Source: Seohaeicola saemankumensis
GTDB taxonomy: Bacteria; Pseudomonadota; Alphaproteobacteria; Rhodobacterales; Rhodobacteraceae
Length of the DNA: 64,000 nt
Reading direction: 5' to 3'
Assembly (NCBI RefSeq): GCF_021021435.1
Contig: NZ_JAINWI010000020.1
Location: 1 to 64,000, forward strand
This document shows, one piece after another, positions 52,781 through 62,643 of this stretch. A program made the position numbers and the translations under genes. Under the pieces are notes generated by a model that was not told the origin of the DNA, did not search any database, and saw only the letters and a program-made list of their open reading frames with translations. Position 1 is the first letter of the stretch, and the number at the start of each line of letters is the position of its first letter.

Positions 52781-55064
52781 TCAGCAACATCCACACCCTG
52801 TGCGGGGTGAAAGGCATATCCGCCCGCCTGACCCCGCTATCCCATAGCGCATCCAGCACCGCATTCGCCGTTGCCGCCATTGCACCAACCGTGCCCGCCT
52901 CGCCGCAACCCTTCATGCCCATCGGGTTTGCCGTTGAGGGGACGGGTTCGGTCTCGAACACGAACATCGGCAAATCATCCGCGCGCGGCATCGCATAGTC
53001 CATGAACGTTGCCGTGAGCAACTGGCCATCCGCATCATAGACGACATGTTCGGACAAGGCTTGCCCGATACCCTGCGCCACCCCGCCATGCACCTGACCT
53101 TCGGCCAGGACCGGATTGATCAGATTGCCGAAATCATCCACCACGCTGTAGCGATCGACAGTGACCACGCCGGTATCGGGATCAACCTCGACCTCGGCCA
53201 CATGCGCACCATTGGGATAGGACCGCCCCGGCAAAGTGGCCCGCGCCTCGTGCACCAGCAGATCGGCGCGACCATCGGCTGCAGCCATTTCCGCAACCTC
53301 CAGAACGGTCGGCGTCAGGTTCGATCCGTTCGCGCGAAAGCGTTCGTCGTCAAAGCTGATCGCCGCGGGCTGGACCCCCATCTTGTCGGCCAGATAGGGG
53401 CGCAGCGCCGTCATCATCACATCCACCATCGCCAGCGTCGCATTGGCCTGCGTCGTGACCGAGCGTGACCCACCCGTACCGCCGCCCTGTTCGATCAGAT
53501 CGCTATCACCCTGCACTACGCGGATCAGACCGGCGGGAATCCCCGTTTGGTCAGACAGGAACTGTGCATAAACAGTCTCGTGGCCCTGTCCGTTGCTTTG
53601 CGTTCCGACATAGATCGTAGCGGTCATACGGCCCTGATCATCGGTGGCAAATTCCACCTTGGCCCCTTCGGACGGATCGCCAAGAATGCTTTCGATGTAA
53701 TAACACAGCCCCATCCCGCGCAGCTTGCCGCGTGCCGCACTCGCCGCCTTGCGCGCGGCAAAACCGGCGCGGTCGGCGGTGCGCTCGGCATGGGCCAGAA
53801 CGCGGGCGAAATCGCCCACGTCATAGGTCTCGCCCGTGGCGCTGGTATAGGGAAACCGCTCAACAGGGATGAAATTGCGCCGCCGCAAGTCCCAACCATC
53901 AACGCCCAGTTCCCGCGCGGCCATATCCATGGCCCGTTCCAGCACATAGATCGCCTCGGGGCGGCCTGCACCGCGATAGGCATCGACCTGCGTTGTGTTG
54001 GTATAGTAACCCTCGACATGCAGATAGGTGGTCTGCACGTCATAGACCCCCATCAGGACCTTTGAGAACAGATCGGTCTGGATCGGCTGTCCGAACTGGC
54101 TGTTATAGGCCCCAAGGTTGCAGCGCGTATCGACGCGGTAGGCAAGGATCCTGTGATCCGCATCAAAGGCCAGTGCCACATCATGCACCAGATCGCGGCC
54201 CGCATTGTCCGACAGCATCGCCTCGGTGCGTTCCGACATCCAACGCACGGGACGGTCAAGAACACGGGCGGCATGGGCCACGGCGAAGGATTCCGGATAG
54301 CTCATGGATTTCATCCCGAAACCGCCACCAACATCTGGATTGGTGACGCGCACCTGATCCGGCTCAAGACCCAGAATCTCGGACAGATGCCGCTTGATGA
54401 CCCAGACGCCCTGCCCGTTCACCGCCAGATGCAAACGTTCATCGGACCATTCCGCATAACAGCCGCGCGGCTCCATTGCGTTCACAATGATGCGGTTATC
54501 CTCGACCTTCAGTCGCACCACGCGGGCGGCAGCGGCAAAAGCCGCCTCACAAACCGCTTCGTCGCCTTTGGACCAGTCAAAAGCGCGGTTGTCCGGTGCC
54601 TCGGGGTGCAACGCCTCGCCACCGGGCAACAGGTCCAGTTTGGCTGGCAGATCGTCGTAATCCAGCTCGATCAGTTCCGCCGCATCGCGCGCTTGTGCTG
54701 CCGTATCCGCCACGATCAGGGCAATCGGCTCGCCCACGAACCGCAACCGCCCCTCTGCCAGAATCGGCCGCTTGGGGGCCGCCGCTTTCGTCCCGTCACG
54801 ATTGGTCAGCACCGTCGCCACCAGCCCGCGCGAGATGCCTGCCGCCGCCAGATCATCGGATGTCAGCACCAGATGCACGCCTTCGGCTGCGCGAGCCGCC
54901 TCGATATCCAGCCGTGTGATCACCGCATGTGCGACGGGTGAACGGAAAACAAAGGCCTGCAACGCGTCGGCAGGCGCGATATCGTCCACATACCGGCCAT
55001 GTCCGGTCAGAAAGCGGACATCCTCAACCCGTTTGACTGGTTGGCTTTTTCCGAATTTTTCCAT
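52755..55064 (-). CDS. Xanthine dehydrogenase family molybdopterin-binding subunit, CoxL form II type
   Basis: The 769-residue protein is the large subunit of the molybdenum hydroxylase family with RYVDDIAPADALQAFVFRSPVAHA-type N-terminal features. The active-site loop reads AYRGAGR, the form II signature (form I carbon monoxide dehydrogenases have AYxCSFR), so CO oxidation is unlikely. Further conserved elements are NPDVGGGFGMK, GTGGSRSV and KGCGEAGTVGA (Glu acting as base). It normally needs FAD (CoxM) and iron-sulfur (CoxS) subunits, which are not adjacent, making this copy an orphan. The start ATG for MEKFGKSQP has GGAGA upstream. Confidence 0.88.
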   Translation of the reverse strand: MEKFGKSQPVKRVEDVRFLTGHGRYVDDIAPADALQAFVFRSPVAHAVITRLDIEAARAAEGVHLVLTSDDLAAAGISRGLVATVLTNRDGTKAAAPKRPILAEGRLRFVGEPIALIVADTAAQARDAAELIELDYDDLPAKLDLLPGGEALHPEAPDNRAFDWSKGDEAVCEAAFAAAARVVRLKVEDNRIIVNAMEPRGCYAEWSDERLHLAVNGQGVWVIKRHLSEILGLEPDQVRVTNPDVGGGFGMKSMSYPESFAVAHAARVLDRPVRWMSERTEAMLSDNAGRDLVHDVALAFDADHRILAYRVDTRCNLGAYNSQFGQPIQTDLFSKVLMGVYDVQTTYLHVEGYYTNTTQVDAYRGAGRPEAIYVLERAMDMAARELGVDGWDLRRRNFIPVERFPYTSATGETYDVGDFARVLAHAERTADRAGFAARKAASAARGKLRGMGLCYYIESILGDPSEGAKVEFATDDQGRMTATIYVGTQSNGQGHETVYAQFLSDQTGIPAGLIRVVQGDSDLIEQGGGTGGSRSVTTQANATLAMVDVMMTALRPYLADKMGVQPAAISFDDERFRANGSNLTPTVLEVAEMAAADGRADLLVHEARATLPGRSYPNGAHVAEVEVDPDTGVVTVDRYSVVDDFGNLINPVLAEGQVHGGVAQGIGQALSEHVVYDADGQLLTATFMDYAMPRADDLPMFVFETEPVPSTANPMGMKGCGEAGTVGAMAATANAVLDALWDSGVRRADMPFTPHRVWMLLNDRLEAAE

Positions 55065-55225
55065 GGCTCTGTCTCCGCTTGGGCTGGCTACGAACCTAGC
55101 GGACCCCACGCCAGTGTCCAGAGGACGCGCGCCCGGGGCCCAGCCTGTGCAGATCAGCATTTCCCGCAGGATGAAAAAAGACCCCAGCGCCCTGCTTCAT
55201 CCTGCTTCAAATATTCAAAAGAGCC
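55065..55225. repeat. Short intergenic region with a partial copy of the CTTCTTGC element
   Basis: CATCCTGCTTCAAATATTC at 55198-55216 resembles the intergenic element (copies A-C) in its TTCAAATAT core, but the flanks differ. It lies between the 3' end of the decarboxylase and the CoxL-like start. There is no supported gene here. Confidence 0.35.
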
Positions 55226-56356
55226 TCAGGCGGAAAACGCCGCAACAGTCACCATGGCGTCGGGACCGTAGCCGTTGAACCTTGTCGCAATAGCGCTGCC
55301 ATAAGCCCCCATGCCCGCGAAGATCACGTAATCCTCTTCCGACAGATCGGAAGGAAGCAAAACCGGATCAGGCAAGCGGTCGATACTGTCACAGGTTGGC
55401 CCGAAAACAATGCGCGGCACCAAGGCACCCGCACGCGTGGCACCATCTGCTGTCACGACACGCAGGCGGTCATGCCCTGTGATATCACGCCACTCGGCCA
55501 GCGCGCCATAGATCCCGTCATTCAGATAGACCGCATCCCCGCGCAGGCTTTTGACGCGGGTCGCCAACTGGCAGGCCTCGGCCACCATCGCGCGGCCGGG
55601 CTCGCAAACAAGCTGTGGGGCATCGGCACCAAAGGCCGCGTGGGTCTCTTGTGTAATACGGGCAAAGACCGCCCCGAGGTCCGGGGCAGCGCCACCGCGA
55701 TGCGCGGCAAACCCGCCGCCGACATTCAGTCTCGCCAGACGCACATCTGCGCGCACAGCCACGACAGCGCAGGCGTGAATATAGGCGGCCCATGCCCCCG
55801 CATCGCCGCATTGTGTGCCGGGGTGGAATGTCATCGCCGGCGTGAACCCCATCGCGGCCACCTGCGCCAGCAAGTTCACCGCCTGATCCGGCCCAGCCCC
55901 GAATTTGGTCCCGAAATCATAGGCTGCCCCCTTGACCGGCAACGCCAGCCGCACGGAAATTTCCGTCCCGCGCGGCAGAACCGCCAGTTTCGCCAACTCC
56001 CCTGCACAATCGACGGAAGCCGAGGCTATTCCGATCAGCGCGGCTTGCGCGACCTCAACACGTGAGCGCACGGGATTGTTGTAATGCAGCACCGCATCGG
56101 GACAGACGGCCCGCACCGCGCGCATTTCCGCGACCGAGGCCACGTCGAAAGCGTGCAGCCCCGCCGCCACCAGATTTTCCAGAACTTCAGGCGCGGGGTT
56201 GGCCTTGACCGCATAGCTGACCAGCCCCGAAAACCCCGCCTGAAAGCGGCGCGCCATGCGCTGCACCTCGGCGGGACAGAAATAAAGCTGCGCCGTATCG
56301 GGCAGCGCCTTGCGCAGATGGTCGTCAGGGGTGGACCAGATCGGATCGGATTTCAT
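55226..56356 (-). CDS. PLP-dependent ornithine/diaminopimelate decarboxylase family protein
   Basis: The 376-residue fold type III enzyme has PLP Lys in SYAVKANPAPE (about residue 49), TFHPGTQCG for the phosphate region and VCEPGRAMV near the end of the barrel, with FGPTCDSIDRL bearing the catalytic Cys of the partner chain. Such sets are typical of ornithine decarboxylases, so putrescine synthesis is likely, although related carboxynorspermidine or lysine enzymes cannot be excluded. An Lrp-type regulator is divergent 114 nt away. A possible promoter with TTGAC elements lies in between. Confidence 0.85.
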   Translation of the reverse strand: MKSDPIWSTPDDHLRKALPDTAQLYFCPAEVQRMARRFQAGFSGLVSYAVKANPAPEVLENLVAAGLHAFDVASVAEMRAVRAVCPDAVLHYNNPVRSRVEVAQAALIGIASASVDCAGELAKLAVLPRGTEISVRLALPVKGAAYDFGTKFGAGPDQAVNLLAQVAAMGFTPAMTFHPGTQCGDAGAWAAYIHACAVVAVRADVRLARLNVGGGFAAHRGGAAPDLGAVFARITQETHAAFGADAPQLVCEPGRAMVAEACQLATRVKSLRGDAVYLNDGIYGALAEWRDITGHDRLRVVTADGATRAGALVPRIVFGPTCDSIDRLPDPVLLPSDLSEEDYVIFAGMGAYGSAIATRFNGYGPDAMVTVAAFSA

Positions 56357-56470
56357 CGCTCTGCCTCGGGGTTGGTTATGGTGGTCTTTTGCCCAAGTTT
56401 GCGCCAGCATCCTGTCGATTCATCCCGTCACTTCTTGCAATCCGCATCATTTGACTGTCATATTGACGAA

Positions 56471-56908
56471 ATGGATATACAGATTGACGATACGGACCGC
56501 GCGCTGCTGGCACAGCTGGCCGAAAACGCCCGCCTGCCCGTGGCAACACTGGCGCGGCGTCTTGGCCTTGCGCGCAGCACCGCACAGGCGCGGCTGGATC
56601 GACTTGAACAATCGGGCGTGATCGCGGGCTATGCCCTGCGATTGGGCGCGCAAGCGCGCGCGCCGCTGCGCGCGACCGCCCTGCTCCAGATCGAACCGCG
56701 CAGCGCGCCTACAGTGCTGGCACGGCTGAAATCGCTGCCGCAAGTGGGCCGCGTGCATACAACATCGGGCCGCTTCGATCTGATCGTCGAGGTCACCGCC
56801 CGCACCACCGAGGAGTTGGACGAAACCCTTGATCGCATCATCGAGGCCAAGGGCGTGCGCTCCTCGGAAAGCCTGATACACCTGTCGACCAAACTGGACC
56901 GCGGCTGA
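56471..56908 (+). CDS. Lrp/AsnC-family transcriptional regulator
   Basis: The 145-residue protein has an N-terminal helix-turn-helix (about 1-55; [37 protein letters not shown]) and a RAM ligand-binding domain. It probably controls the divergent decarboxylase in response to an amino acid. The upstream open frame continues but the family N-terminus is [13 protein letters not shown], so that start is used. No strong ribosome binding site is seen. Two TTGAC stretches 14 nt apart lie just before. Confidence 0.9.
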   Translation: MDIQIDDTDRALLAQLAENARLPVATLARRLGLARSTAQARLDRLEQSGVIAGYALRLGAQARAPLRATALLQIEPRSAPTVLARLKSLPQVGRVHTTSGRFDLIVEVTARTTEELDETLDRIIEAKGVRSSESLIHLSTKLDRG

Positions 56909-56987
56909 GGCGTCAGGCAGGTCTTTCCCTTGCCCGCCCAATTCGCTACAGGGTTTGCGACCCCGAATTCACGCAGGATCAGGCATT

Positions 56988-59900
56988 ATGGCGATGGACA
57001 AGACCTTTGATGCGGCCACGGCCGAGGCACGACTTTCCGCAGCATGGGAAGCCGCCGGATGTTTCCGCGCAGGCGCGAATGCCAAAGCGGGCGCGGATAC
57101 GTTCTGCATCATGCTGCCGCCCCCCAACGTCACCGGATCGCTACATGTCGGCCACGCGTTCAACCACACGCTGATGGATGTGCTGATCCGCTGGAAGCGC
57201 ATGCAGGGCGTCGATACCCTGTGGCAGCCGGGCCTTGATCACGCAGGCATCGCCACGCAGTTGCAGGTCGAAAAGCTGCTGGCCCAGACCAAACAGCCGG
57301 GACGCCGCGAACTGGGACGCGAGAAATTCCTTGAAAAGGTCTGGGAGTGGAAAGCCCAATATGGCGGCACCATCGTCATGCAGGACAAACGCCTTGGCAC
57401 ATCCATGGACTGGGAGCGTTTGGCCTTCACCATGACCGGCGCCCCGGGTGATCCGTCTGGCGGCACCGACGGGCCGAACTTCCATGATGCGGTGATCAAG
57501 GTCTTCGTGGACATGTACAACAAGGGCCTGATCTATCGCGGCAAGCGGTTGGTCAACTGGGACCCGCATTTCGAGACCGCGATTTCCGATCTGGAAGTCG
57601 AGAATATCGAAACCGATGGCCATATGTGGCATTTCAAATACCCGCTGGCGGGCGGAGCCACCTATACCTATGTCGAGAAGGACGAGGAAGGAAACGTCCT
57701 GTTCACGGAGGAACGCGATTACATCTCGATCGCCACCACCCGCCCCGAAACCATGCTGGGCGATGGCGCGGTGGCGGTGCATCCCGACGATACGCGCTAT
57801 GCGCCCATCGTTGGCAAGCTGTGCGAAATTCCGGTCGGTCCCAAGGAACACCGCCGCCTCATCCCGATCATCACCGATGAATACCCCGATGCGAGCTTCG
57901 GTTCTGGCGCGGTCAAGATCACCGGTGCGCATGATTTCAACGACTACCAGGTCGCCAAGCGCGGCGGGATCCCGATGTACCGCCTGATGGACACGCGCGG
58001 CCAGATGCGGGCCGACGGTGCGCCCTACAACGAGGCCGCCGCCCGCGCGCAGGCCATCGCCAATGGCGCCAAGTTCACCGAGGCCGAGGTCGATACACTG
58101 AACCTGATCCCAGACCACCTGCGCGGCCTGGACCGTTTTGATGCCCGCAAACGCGTGGTCGAAGAGATCACTGCCGAGGGCCTCGCCGTGATGACCGAAG
58201 CCACCGATCCGCTCCTTGGCAAGGCCGCGATCAAAGCCCCGTTGGAGCCGTCCGAGGGCGGCGAGATGCGGACCGAGGAGGCGCAGCTTGTTCCGCTGGT
58301 CGAGGCCAAGAAGATCATGCAGCCCTTCGGCGACCGCTCGGGCGTGGTGATCGAGCCGATGCTGACCGACCAGTGGTTCGTGGACGCCGCCAAAGTTGTC
58401 GCCCCCGCGCTGGATGCTGTCCGCACGGGTCGCACCAAAATCATCCCCGAAAGCGGCGAGAAGGTCTATTACCACTGGCTGGAGAATATCGAGCCTTGGT
58501 GCATCTCGCGCCAGCTCTGGTGGGGGCACCAGATTCCGGTGTGGTATGGGCCCGAAATTACCAAAGACTCAAACGGGAAGGTTCAAATTGAGCACGGTGA
58601 AATCAAGATATGCGCTTCTGGAAAGGACGACCTGTTAGAAAAAGCGCGTCTGATTTATGGTTCTGAGGCGAGAATTAACATTCTCCCTCACTCGAATTTT
58701 CAGCCTCAAGACTTGGTCACAAAAGCGCGGATTGATCTAAAAACCGATAGTTCAGTATTGACTGTGGACGAAGTTACTCTGTTTCAAGATGAAGACGTCC
58801 TCGACACATGGTTCTCTTCCGGCCTCTGGCCGATCGGCACGCTGGGCTGGCCCGAGCAGACCCCTGAAATGGCGCGCTATTTCCCGACCGATGTGCTGAT
58901 CACGGGGCAGGACATCCTGTTCTTCTGGGTCGCGCGCATGATGATGATGCAGCTGGCGGTGGTGGATGAAATCCCCTTCCACACCGTTTATCTGCACCAG
59001 CTTGTCCGCGACGAGAAGGGACAGAAAATGTCCAAAACGCGCGGCAATGTCATTGATCCCTTGCAGATCGTCGATGAATTCGGGGCGGATGCCCTGCGCT
59101 TCACGATGGTGCAGATGGCGGCCCTTGGCGGCGTGCTGAAGCTGTCGACCGAGCGGATCAAGGGCTATCGCAACTTCGGCACCAAGATATGGAACGCCTG
59201 CCGCTTTGCCGAAATAAACGGCGTCTGGGAAGGTCACGCGACCCAATCCGCCCCACCGCAAGCCAACGCAACCGTCAACCGCTGGATCATCGGTGAAACC
59301 GCCCGCGTCCGCGCCGAGGTGGATGCGGCCCTGGACGCCTTCCGCTTCAACGACGCGGCGAATGCGCTCTACAGCTTTGTCTGGGGCAAGGTCTGCGACT
59401 GGTATGTGGAATTTTCCAAACCCCTGCTGCTGGACGGTGATAACGCGACAAAGACCGAGACCCAGAAGGTCATGGCTTGGGTGCTGGATCAATGCCTGAT
59501 CCTGCTGCACCCTATCATGCCCTTCATCACCGAAGAACTCTGGTCCCAGACCGGCACCCGCGCCAAGATGCTGGTCCACGCTGATTGGCCGGACGACAAC
59601 GCCACCGAACTGGCCGACGCCGCCGCGGACCGCGAGATGAACTGGGTGATCAACCTGATAGACGCCGTCCGGTCCGCCCGCGCGCAGATGCGCGTGCCTG
59701 CTGGATTGAAAGTGCCGATGGTGCTGCGTGAACTCGATCAGGCAGGCCGCGACGCATGGGCCGGCAACGAGGTGCTGATCCGCAAACTGGCCCGCATCGA
59801 CAGCCTGACCGAGGTGGATAGCTTCCCCAAAGGCACGATCACGATTCCGGTCGAGGGCGGCATTTTCGGCCTGCCTCTGGCCGATATCATCGACGTGGCC

Positions 59901-60101
59901 GAAGAAAAGACGCGGCTGGAAAAAAGCCTCGATAAACTCGCCAAGGAAATCGGCGGGCTCAGGGGACGGTTGAACAATCCGAACTTCGCCACCTCCGCCC
60001 CCGAGGACGTCGTGGCCGAGGCGCGCGAGAACCTCGCCCTGCGGCTTGAGGAAGAGACCACCTTGAAAACGGCGCTCGCCCAACTCGCCGAGCTTGACTG
60101 A
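56988..60101 (+). CDS. valS: Valyl-tRNA synthetase
   Basis: The 1037-residue class I synthetase has HIGH as [13 protein letters not shown], the editing domain, KMSKS-type KMSKTRGNV (about residue 684), and a C-terminal coiled-coil arm ([19 protein letters not shown]). It charges tRNA-Val and edits threonine. Bases 58551-58797 (residues about 522-603), between [10 protein letters not shown] and [11 protein letters not shown], are AT-rich and have rare codons, unlike the rest. The frame stays open across the patch. AGGATCAGG precedes the ATG; a second ATG is two codons later. Confidence 0.95.
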   Translation: MAMDKTFDAATAEARLSAAWEAAGCFRAGANAKAGADTFCIMLPPPNVTGSLHVGHAFNHTLMDVLIRWKRMQGVDTLWQPGLDHAGIATQLQVEKLLAQTKQPGRRELGREKFLEKVWEWKAQYGGTIVMQDKRLGTSMDWERLAFTMTGAPGDPSGGTDGPNFHDAVIKVFVDMYNKGLIYRGKRLVNWDPHFETAISDLEVENIETDGHMWHFKYPLAGGATYTYVEKDEEGNVLFTEERDYISIATTRPETMLGDGAVAVHPDDTRYAPIVGKLCEIPVGPKEHRRLIPIITDEYPDASFGSGAVKITGAHDFNDYQVAKRGGIPMYRLMDTRGQMRADGAPYNEAAARAQAIANGAKFTEAEVDTLNLIPDHLRGLDRFDARKRVVEEITAEGLAVMTEATDPLLGKAAIKAPLEPSEGGEMRTEEAQLVPLVEAKKIMQPFGDRSGVVIEPMLTDQWFVDAAKVVAPALDAVRTGRTKIIPESGEKVYYHWLENIEPWCISRQLWWGHQIPVWYGPEITKDSNGKVQIEHGEIKICASGKDDLLEKARLIYGSEARINILPHSNFQPQDLVTKARIDLKTDSSVLTVDEVTLFQDEDVLDTWFSSGLWPIGTLGWPEQTPEMARYFPTDVLITGQDILFFWVARMMMMQLAVVDEIPFHTVYLHQLVRDEKGQKMSKTRGNVIDPLQIVDEFGADALRFTMVQMAALGGVLKLSTERIKGYRNFGTKIWNACRFAEINGVWEGHATQSAPPQANATVNRWIIGETARVRAEVDAALDAFRFNDAANALYSFVWGKVCDWYVEFSKPLLLDGDNATKTETQKVMAWVLDQCLILLHPIMPFITEELWSQTGTRAKMLVHADWPDDNATELADAAADREMNWVINLIDAVRSARAQMRVPAGLKVPMVLRELDQAGRDAWAGNEVLIRKLARIDSLTEVDSFPKGTITIPVEGGIFGLPLADIIDVAEEKTRLEKSLDKLAKEIGGLRGRLNNPNFATSAPEDVVAEARENLALRLEEETTLKTALAQLAELD
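58551..58797 (+). other. AT-rich patch inside valS
   Basis: The 240 bases 58561-58800 have 105 G/C (44%), against 37/60 before and 40/60 after. ATA, TTA and AGA codons appear here but are rare in the rest. The patch encodes roughly 80 residues between two conserved blocks and keeps the frame. It could be horizontally acquired by recombination, or a lineage-specific loop under different selection. Confidence 0.75.
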
Positions 60102-60111
60102 TGCCCAAAAA

Positions 60112-60142
60112 AACGGGAGGCCACATGCCCCCCGTTCCCGTT
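60112..60142 (+). terminator. Terminator after valS
   Basis: AACGGGA (60112-60118) and TCCCGTT (60136-60142) form a perfect 7-bp stem followed by TCTTCTTG. It lies 10 nt after the stop. Confidence 0.6.
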
Positions 60143-60143
60143 T

Positions 60144-60173
60144 CTTCTTGCTTCAAATATCCATAGCAGGGCG
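60144..60173 (+). repeat. Intergenic element copy C
   Basis: CTTCTTGCTTCAAATATC is followed by CATAGCAGGGCGG. It overlaps the end of the valS terminator and faces the convergent crotonase gene end. The GC-rich hairpin of copies A and B is not conserved here. Confidence 0.6.
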
Positions 60174-60189
60174 GCAGCCACCCATAACC

Positions 60190-60975
60190 TCAGCCGAAAT
60201 CCGGCGCGCGTTTCTGCATATTCGCGGCAATCACCTCCATCTGGTGCGGCTTGCCGATCAGGTCCACCTGCTCGCGGCTCTCGTGCCACAACACGGTTTT
60301 CGCATCCGCCTCTTCCGACAGCCCGATCAACCGCTTGGCCGCCCGCATCGCCGAAGGGCTTTTGCCAGCGATCACCGTGGCCATCGCCCGCGCCGCCGCC
60401 AGCGGATCTTCGGCCAGTTCCGTCACCAGTCCCCAGCCCAAAGCCTGAGTTGCTTCAATGGGTTCAGCGGTGTAGGTCATGCGCCGGATCACGTCCGAGC
60501 GCGTTAGTTGCGGCAGCAGGACCATCCCGCCCATATCCGGCACCAACCCCCATTTCATCTCCATGATCGCCACTTTGGTATCGGGTGCCGCGATCCGCAC
60601 ATCGGCGCCCAAGGCCATCTGGAAGCCCGCGCCGAAAGCCACGCCATGCAGCGCCGCGATGACCGGCACAGGCACAGCGCGCCAGACCAATGCCACCTGT
60701 TGCATCAGGTTCGCATCGCCATGGCTGCGCGGCATGATCCGCGCCTCGGGGTCTTGTGCCGCAAAAGCTGCAAAGCTGGCCACGTCCAGACCTGCGCAGA
60801 AGGCGCGGCCTTCGCCCGACAGGACCACGGCGCGGATCTCGGCATTGTCGATCAGGCTGGTGCCTGCCTCCACCACCGCATCGGCCATGGCGGGATCGAC
60901 AGCGTTCATCTTCTCGGCCCGTGTCAGCGTGACATGGGCGATATGGTCCTTGATCTCGACGGATACGCGGCTCAT
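60190..60975 (-). CDS. Crotonase/enoyl-CoA hydratase family protein
   Basis: The 261-residue enzyme has the oxyanion-hole regions GEGRAFCAGLDVASF and HGVAFGAGFQMALGAD, and MKWGLVPDMGG where Asp sits at the position of the second catalytic Glu of typical enoyl-CoA hydratases. It probably hydrates, isomerises or otherwise converts an acyl-CoA; the replaced Glu means the reaction may differ. AGGAGGAGAG lies before the chosen ATG. It is divergent from the aminotransferase gene with 147 nt between. Confidence 0.88.
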   Translation of the reverse strand: MSRVSVEIKDHIAHVTLTRAEKMNAVDPAMADAVVEAGTSLIDNAEIRAVVLSGEGRAFCAGLDVASFAAFAAQDPEARIMPRSHGDANLMQQVALVWRAVPVPVIAALHGVAFGAGFQMALGADVRIAAPDTKVAIMEMKWGLVPDMGGMVLLPQLTRSDVIRRMTYTAEPIEATQALGWGLVTELAEDPLAAARAMATVIAGKSPSAMRAAKRLIGLSEEADAKTVLWHESREQVDLIGKPHQMEVIAANMQKRAPDFG

Positions 60976-61122
60976 GGGCTCTCCTCCTGATGCTCTGCGC
61001 CAGTCTTGCCGCAAACCGCGCGCCGATCCAGTACGACGTAAGGGCAGATTGCCGCCCCTGTGCGGCGCGGGCGCAAAACGCGACCACTTGCCGAACCTGC
61101 GGAGCATGGTTTATCTGGCCCC

Positions 61123-62229
61123 ATGACCGGACCCAGATTGACACCGCTTGCCGCCAGCCTTCCCGCCACCGTTCCCTTCGTGGGACCAGAGGCGCAGGAG
61201 CGCGCCCTCGGACGCCCCTTTGCCGCAAGGCTTGGCGCGAACGAGAGCGTTTTCGGCCCCTCACCCCGCGCAATTTCCGCGATGCAGGCCGCGTCCGGTG
61301 AAATCTGGATGTATGGCGATCCCGAAGCGCATGACCTGCGCGCTGCACTGGCGGACCATCACGGCTGCACGCCCGCCAATATCATGATCGGCGAAGGTAT
61401 CGACGGGCTGCTTTGCTATCTGGTGCGCCTTCTGGTGGCCGAAGGCGATGCGGTGGTAACCTCGGACGGAGCTTATCCTACCTTCAACTACCATGTCGCA
61501 GGCTTTGGCGGCTTGTTGCACAAAGTGCCTTACACGGGCGACCACGAGGACCCCGGCGCGCTCATGGCGAAAGCAGCAGAGGTGAATGCCAAGCTGGTCT
61601 ATCTTGCCAATCCCGACAACCCGATGGGCAGCCACCATACAGGCGAACAGATCGTCGCAGCGCTCGACATGCTGCCCGCAGGCACGTTGCTGGTGCTGGA
61701 CGAGGCCTATATCGACCTTGCGCCCGAAGGTACTGCAGCGCCCGTTTCGCATGACGATCCGCGCGTGATCCGCATGCGGACCTTCTCCAAAGGCTATGGT
61801 ATGGCAGGTGCGCGGGTGGGGTATGCCATCGGGGCCGCGCCGCTCATTGATGCCTTCAACAAGGTCCGCAACCATTTCGGCATGAACCGCGCCGCTTTGG
61901 CCGGCGCTCTGGCCGCGTTGCAGGATCAGGACTGGATGGCGCATGTCCGCATCGAGGTAGCGCAGGCCCGTGACCGCATTGCACAGATCGCCCGCGAGAA
62001 CGCCTTGACGCCCCTGCCCTCGGCCACGAATTTCGTCACCGTGGATTGCGGTAGTGATACGGCTTTTGCGCGCAAAGTGCTGGAAGGTCTGGTGGCGCGC
62101 GGGGTTTTCGTGCGGATGCCGTTTGTCGCACCACAGAATCGCTGCATCCGCATCAGCTGCGGGACAGCCGCCGATCTGGACCTGCTGGCAGCCAGTTTGC
62201 CCGAAGCCTTGCGTGATGCGCGCGGTTGA
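61123..62229 (+). CDS. Class I/II aminotransferase (HisC-like)
   Basis: The 368-residue PLP enzyme has RTFSKGYGMAGARVGYAIG with the Schiff-base Lys, an ANPDNPMGSH stretch and LDEAYIDLAP with the pyridine-N Asp. Its length and motifs match histidinol-phosphate aminotransferase-like enzymes. It could be a HisC paralogue, or use another amino acid such as an aromatic or threonine-phosphate. No his gene is adjacent. The ATG for MTGPRLTPL is chosen because the N-terminus of this family begins near it. Confidence 0.85.
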   Translation: MTGPRLTPLAASLPATVPFVGPEAQERALGRPFAARLGANESVFGPSPRAISAMQAASGEIWMYGDPEAHDLRAALADHHGCTPANIMIGEGIDGLLCYLVRLLVAEGDAVVTSDGAYPTFNYHVAGFGGLLHKVPYTGDHEDPGALMAKAAEVNAKLVYLANPDNPMGSHHTGEQIVAALDMLPAGTLLVLDEAYIDLAPEGTAAPVSHDDPRVIRMRTFSKGYGMAGARVGYAIGAAPLIDAFNKVRNHFGMNRAALAGALAALQDQDWMAHVRIEVAQARDRIAQIARENALTPLPSATNFVTVDCGSDTAFARKVLEGLVARGVFVRMPFVAPQNRCIRISCGTAADLDLLAASLPEALRDARG

Positions 62230-62291
62230 TGCGCATGTGATATGCGGCAGGGTCTCAGGCGCGGCACAAACGCGCCATAGGCTGTCATTAA

Positions 62292-62589
62292 AACACGCCG
62301 GCGTCGAGAGAGCTGCCTGTCACCCTTGTGGTCACACTGATCGGGTCAGCCGCCCTTGCCCAGTCGACGGTTCATGCGACGATGAACCACGCGGCCATGG
62401 GGCATGGTACGGTATCGGCGGATCACAGCCCTGCTACCCAAGCCTACAAGGTCGCAAATGATGCGATGCATTCCGGCATCGCGCCCCCCTGACCGGCGAT
62501 GCAGATATCGACGTCATCCAAGGCATGATTCCACACCATCAGGGCGCACTCGACATGGCCCACGTCGTGATGGAACACAGAATCGCGTG
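62292..62589 (+). pseudogene. Remnant of a DUF305 (copper-associated) periplasmic protein gene
   Basis: One frame reads a signal-peptide-like LPVTLVVTLIGSAALAQS, then MNHAAMGHG and MHSGIAPP up to a TGA at 62490-62492. One base lost in the run of Cs (62484-62489) explains the stop. After shifting frame the sequence continues as TGDADIDVIQGMIPHHQGALDM, including the conserved DUF305 MIPHHxxA motif, and then ends in a second stop. There is no start codon in the usual position and the C-terminal part is missing. So the gene is broken in at least two ways. DUF305 proteins often accompany copper resistance. Confidence 0.65.
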
Positions 62590-62643
62590 ACCCCGACGCC
62601 CCGCACCTGACCGGCCGAGGAGCGTCAGCGAGGAGGCACCGGA

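Noticed and set aside
57141-58529. A 462-residue open frame on the minus strand
   Set aside because: It is antisense to valS, which is certain, and shows no recognisable domain.
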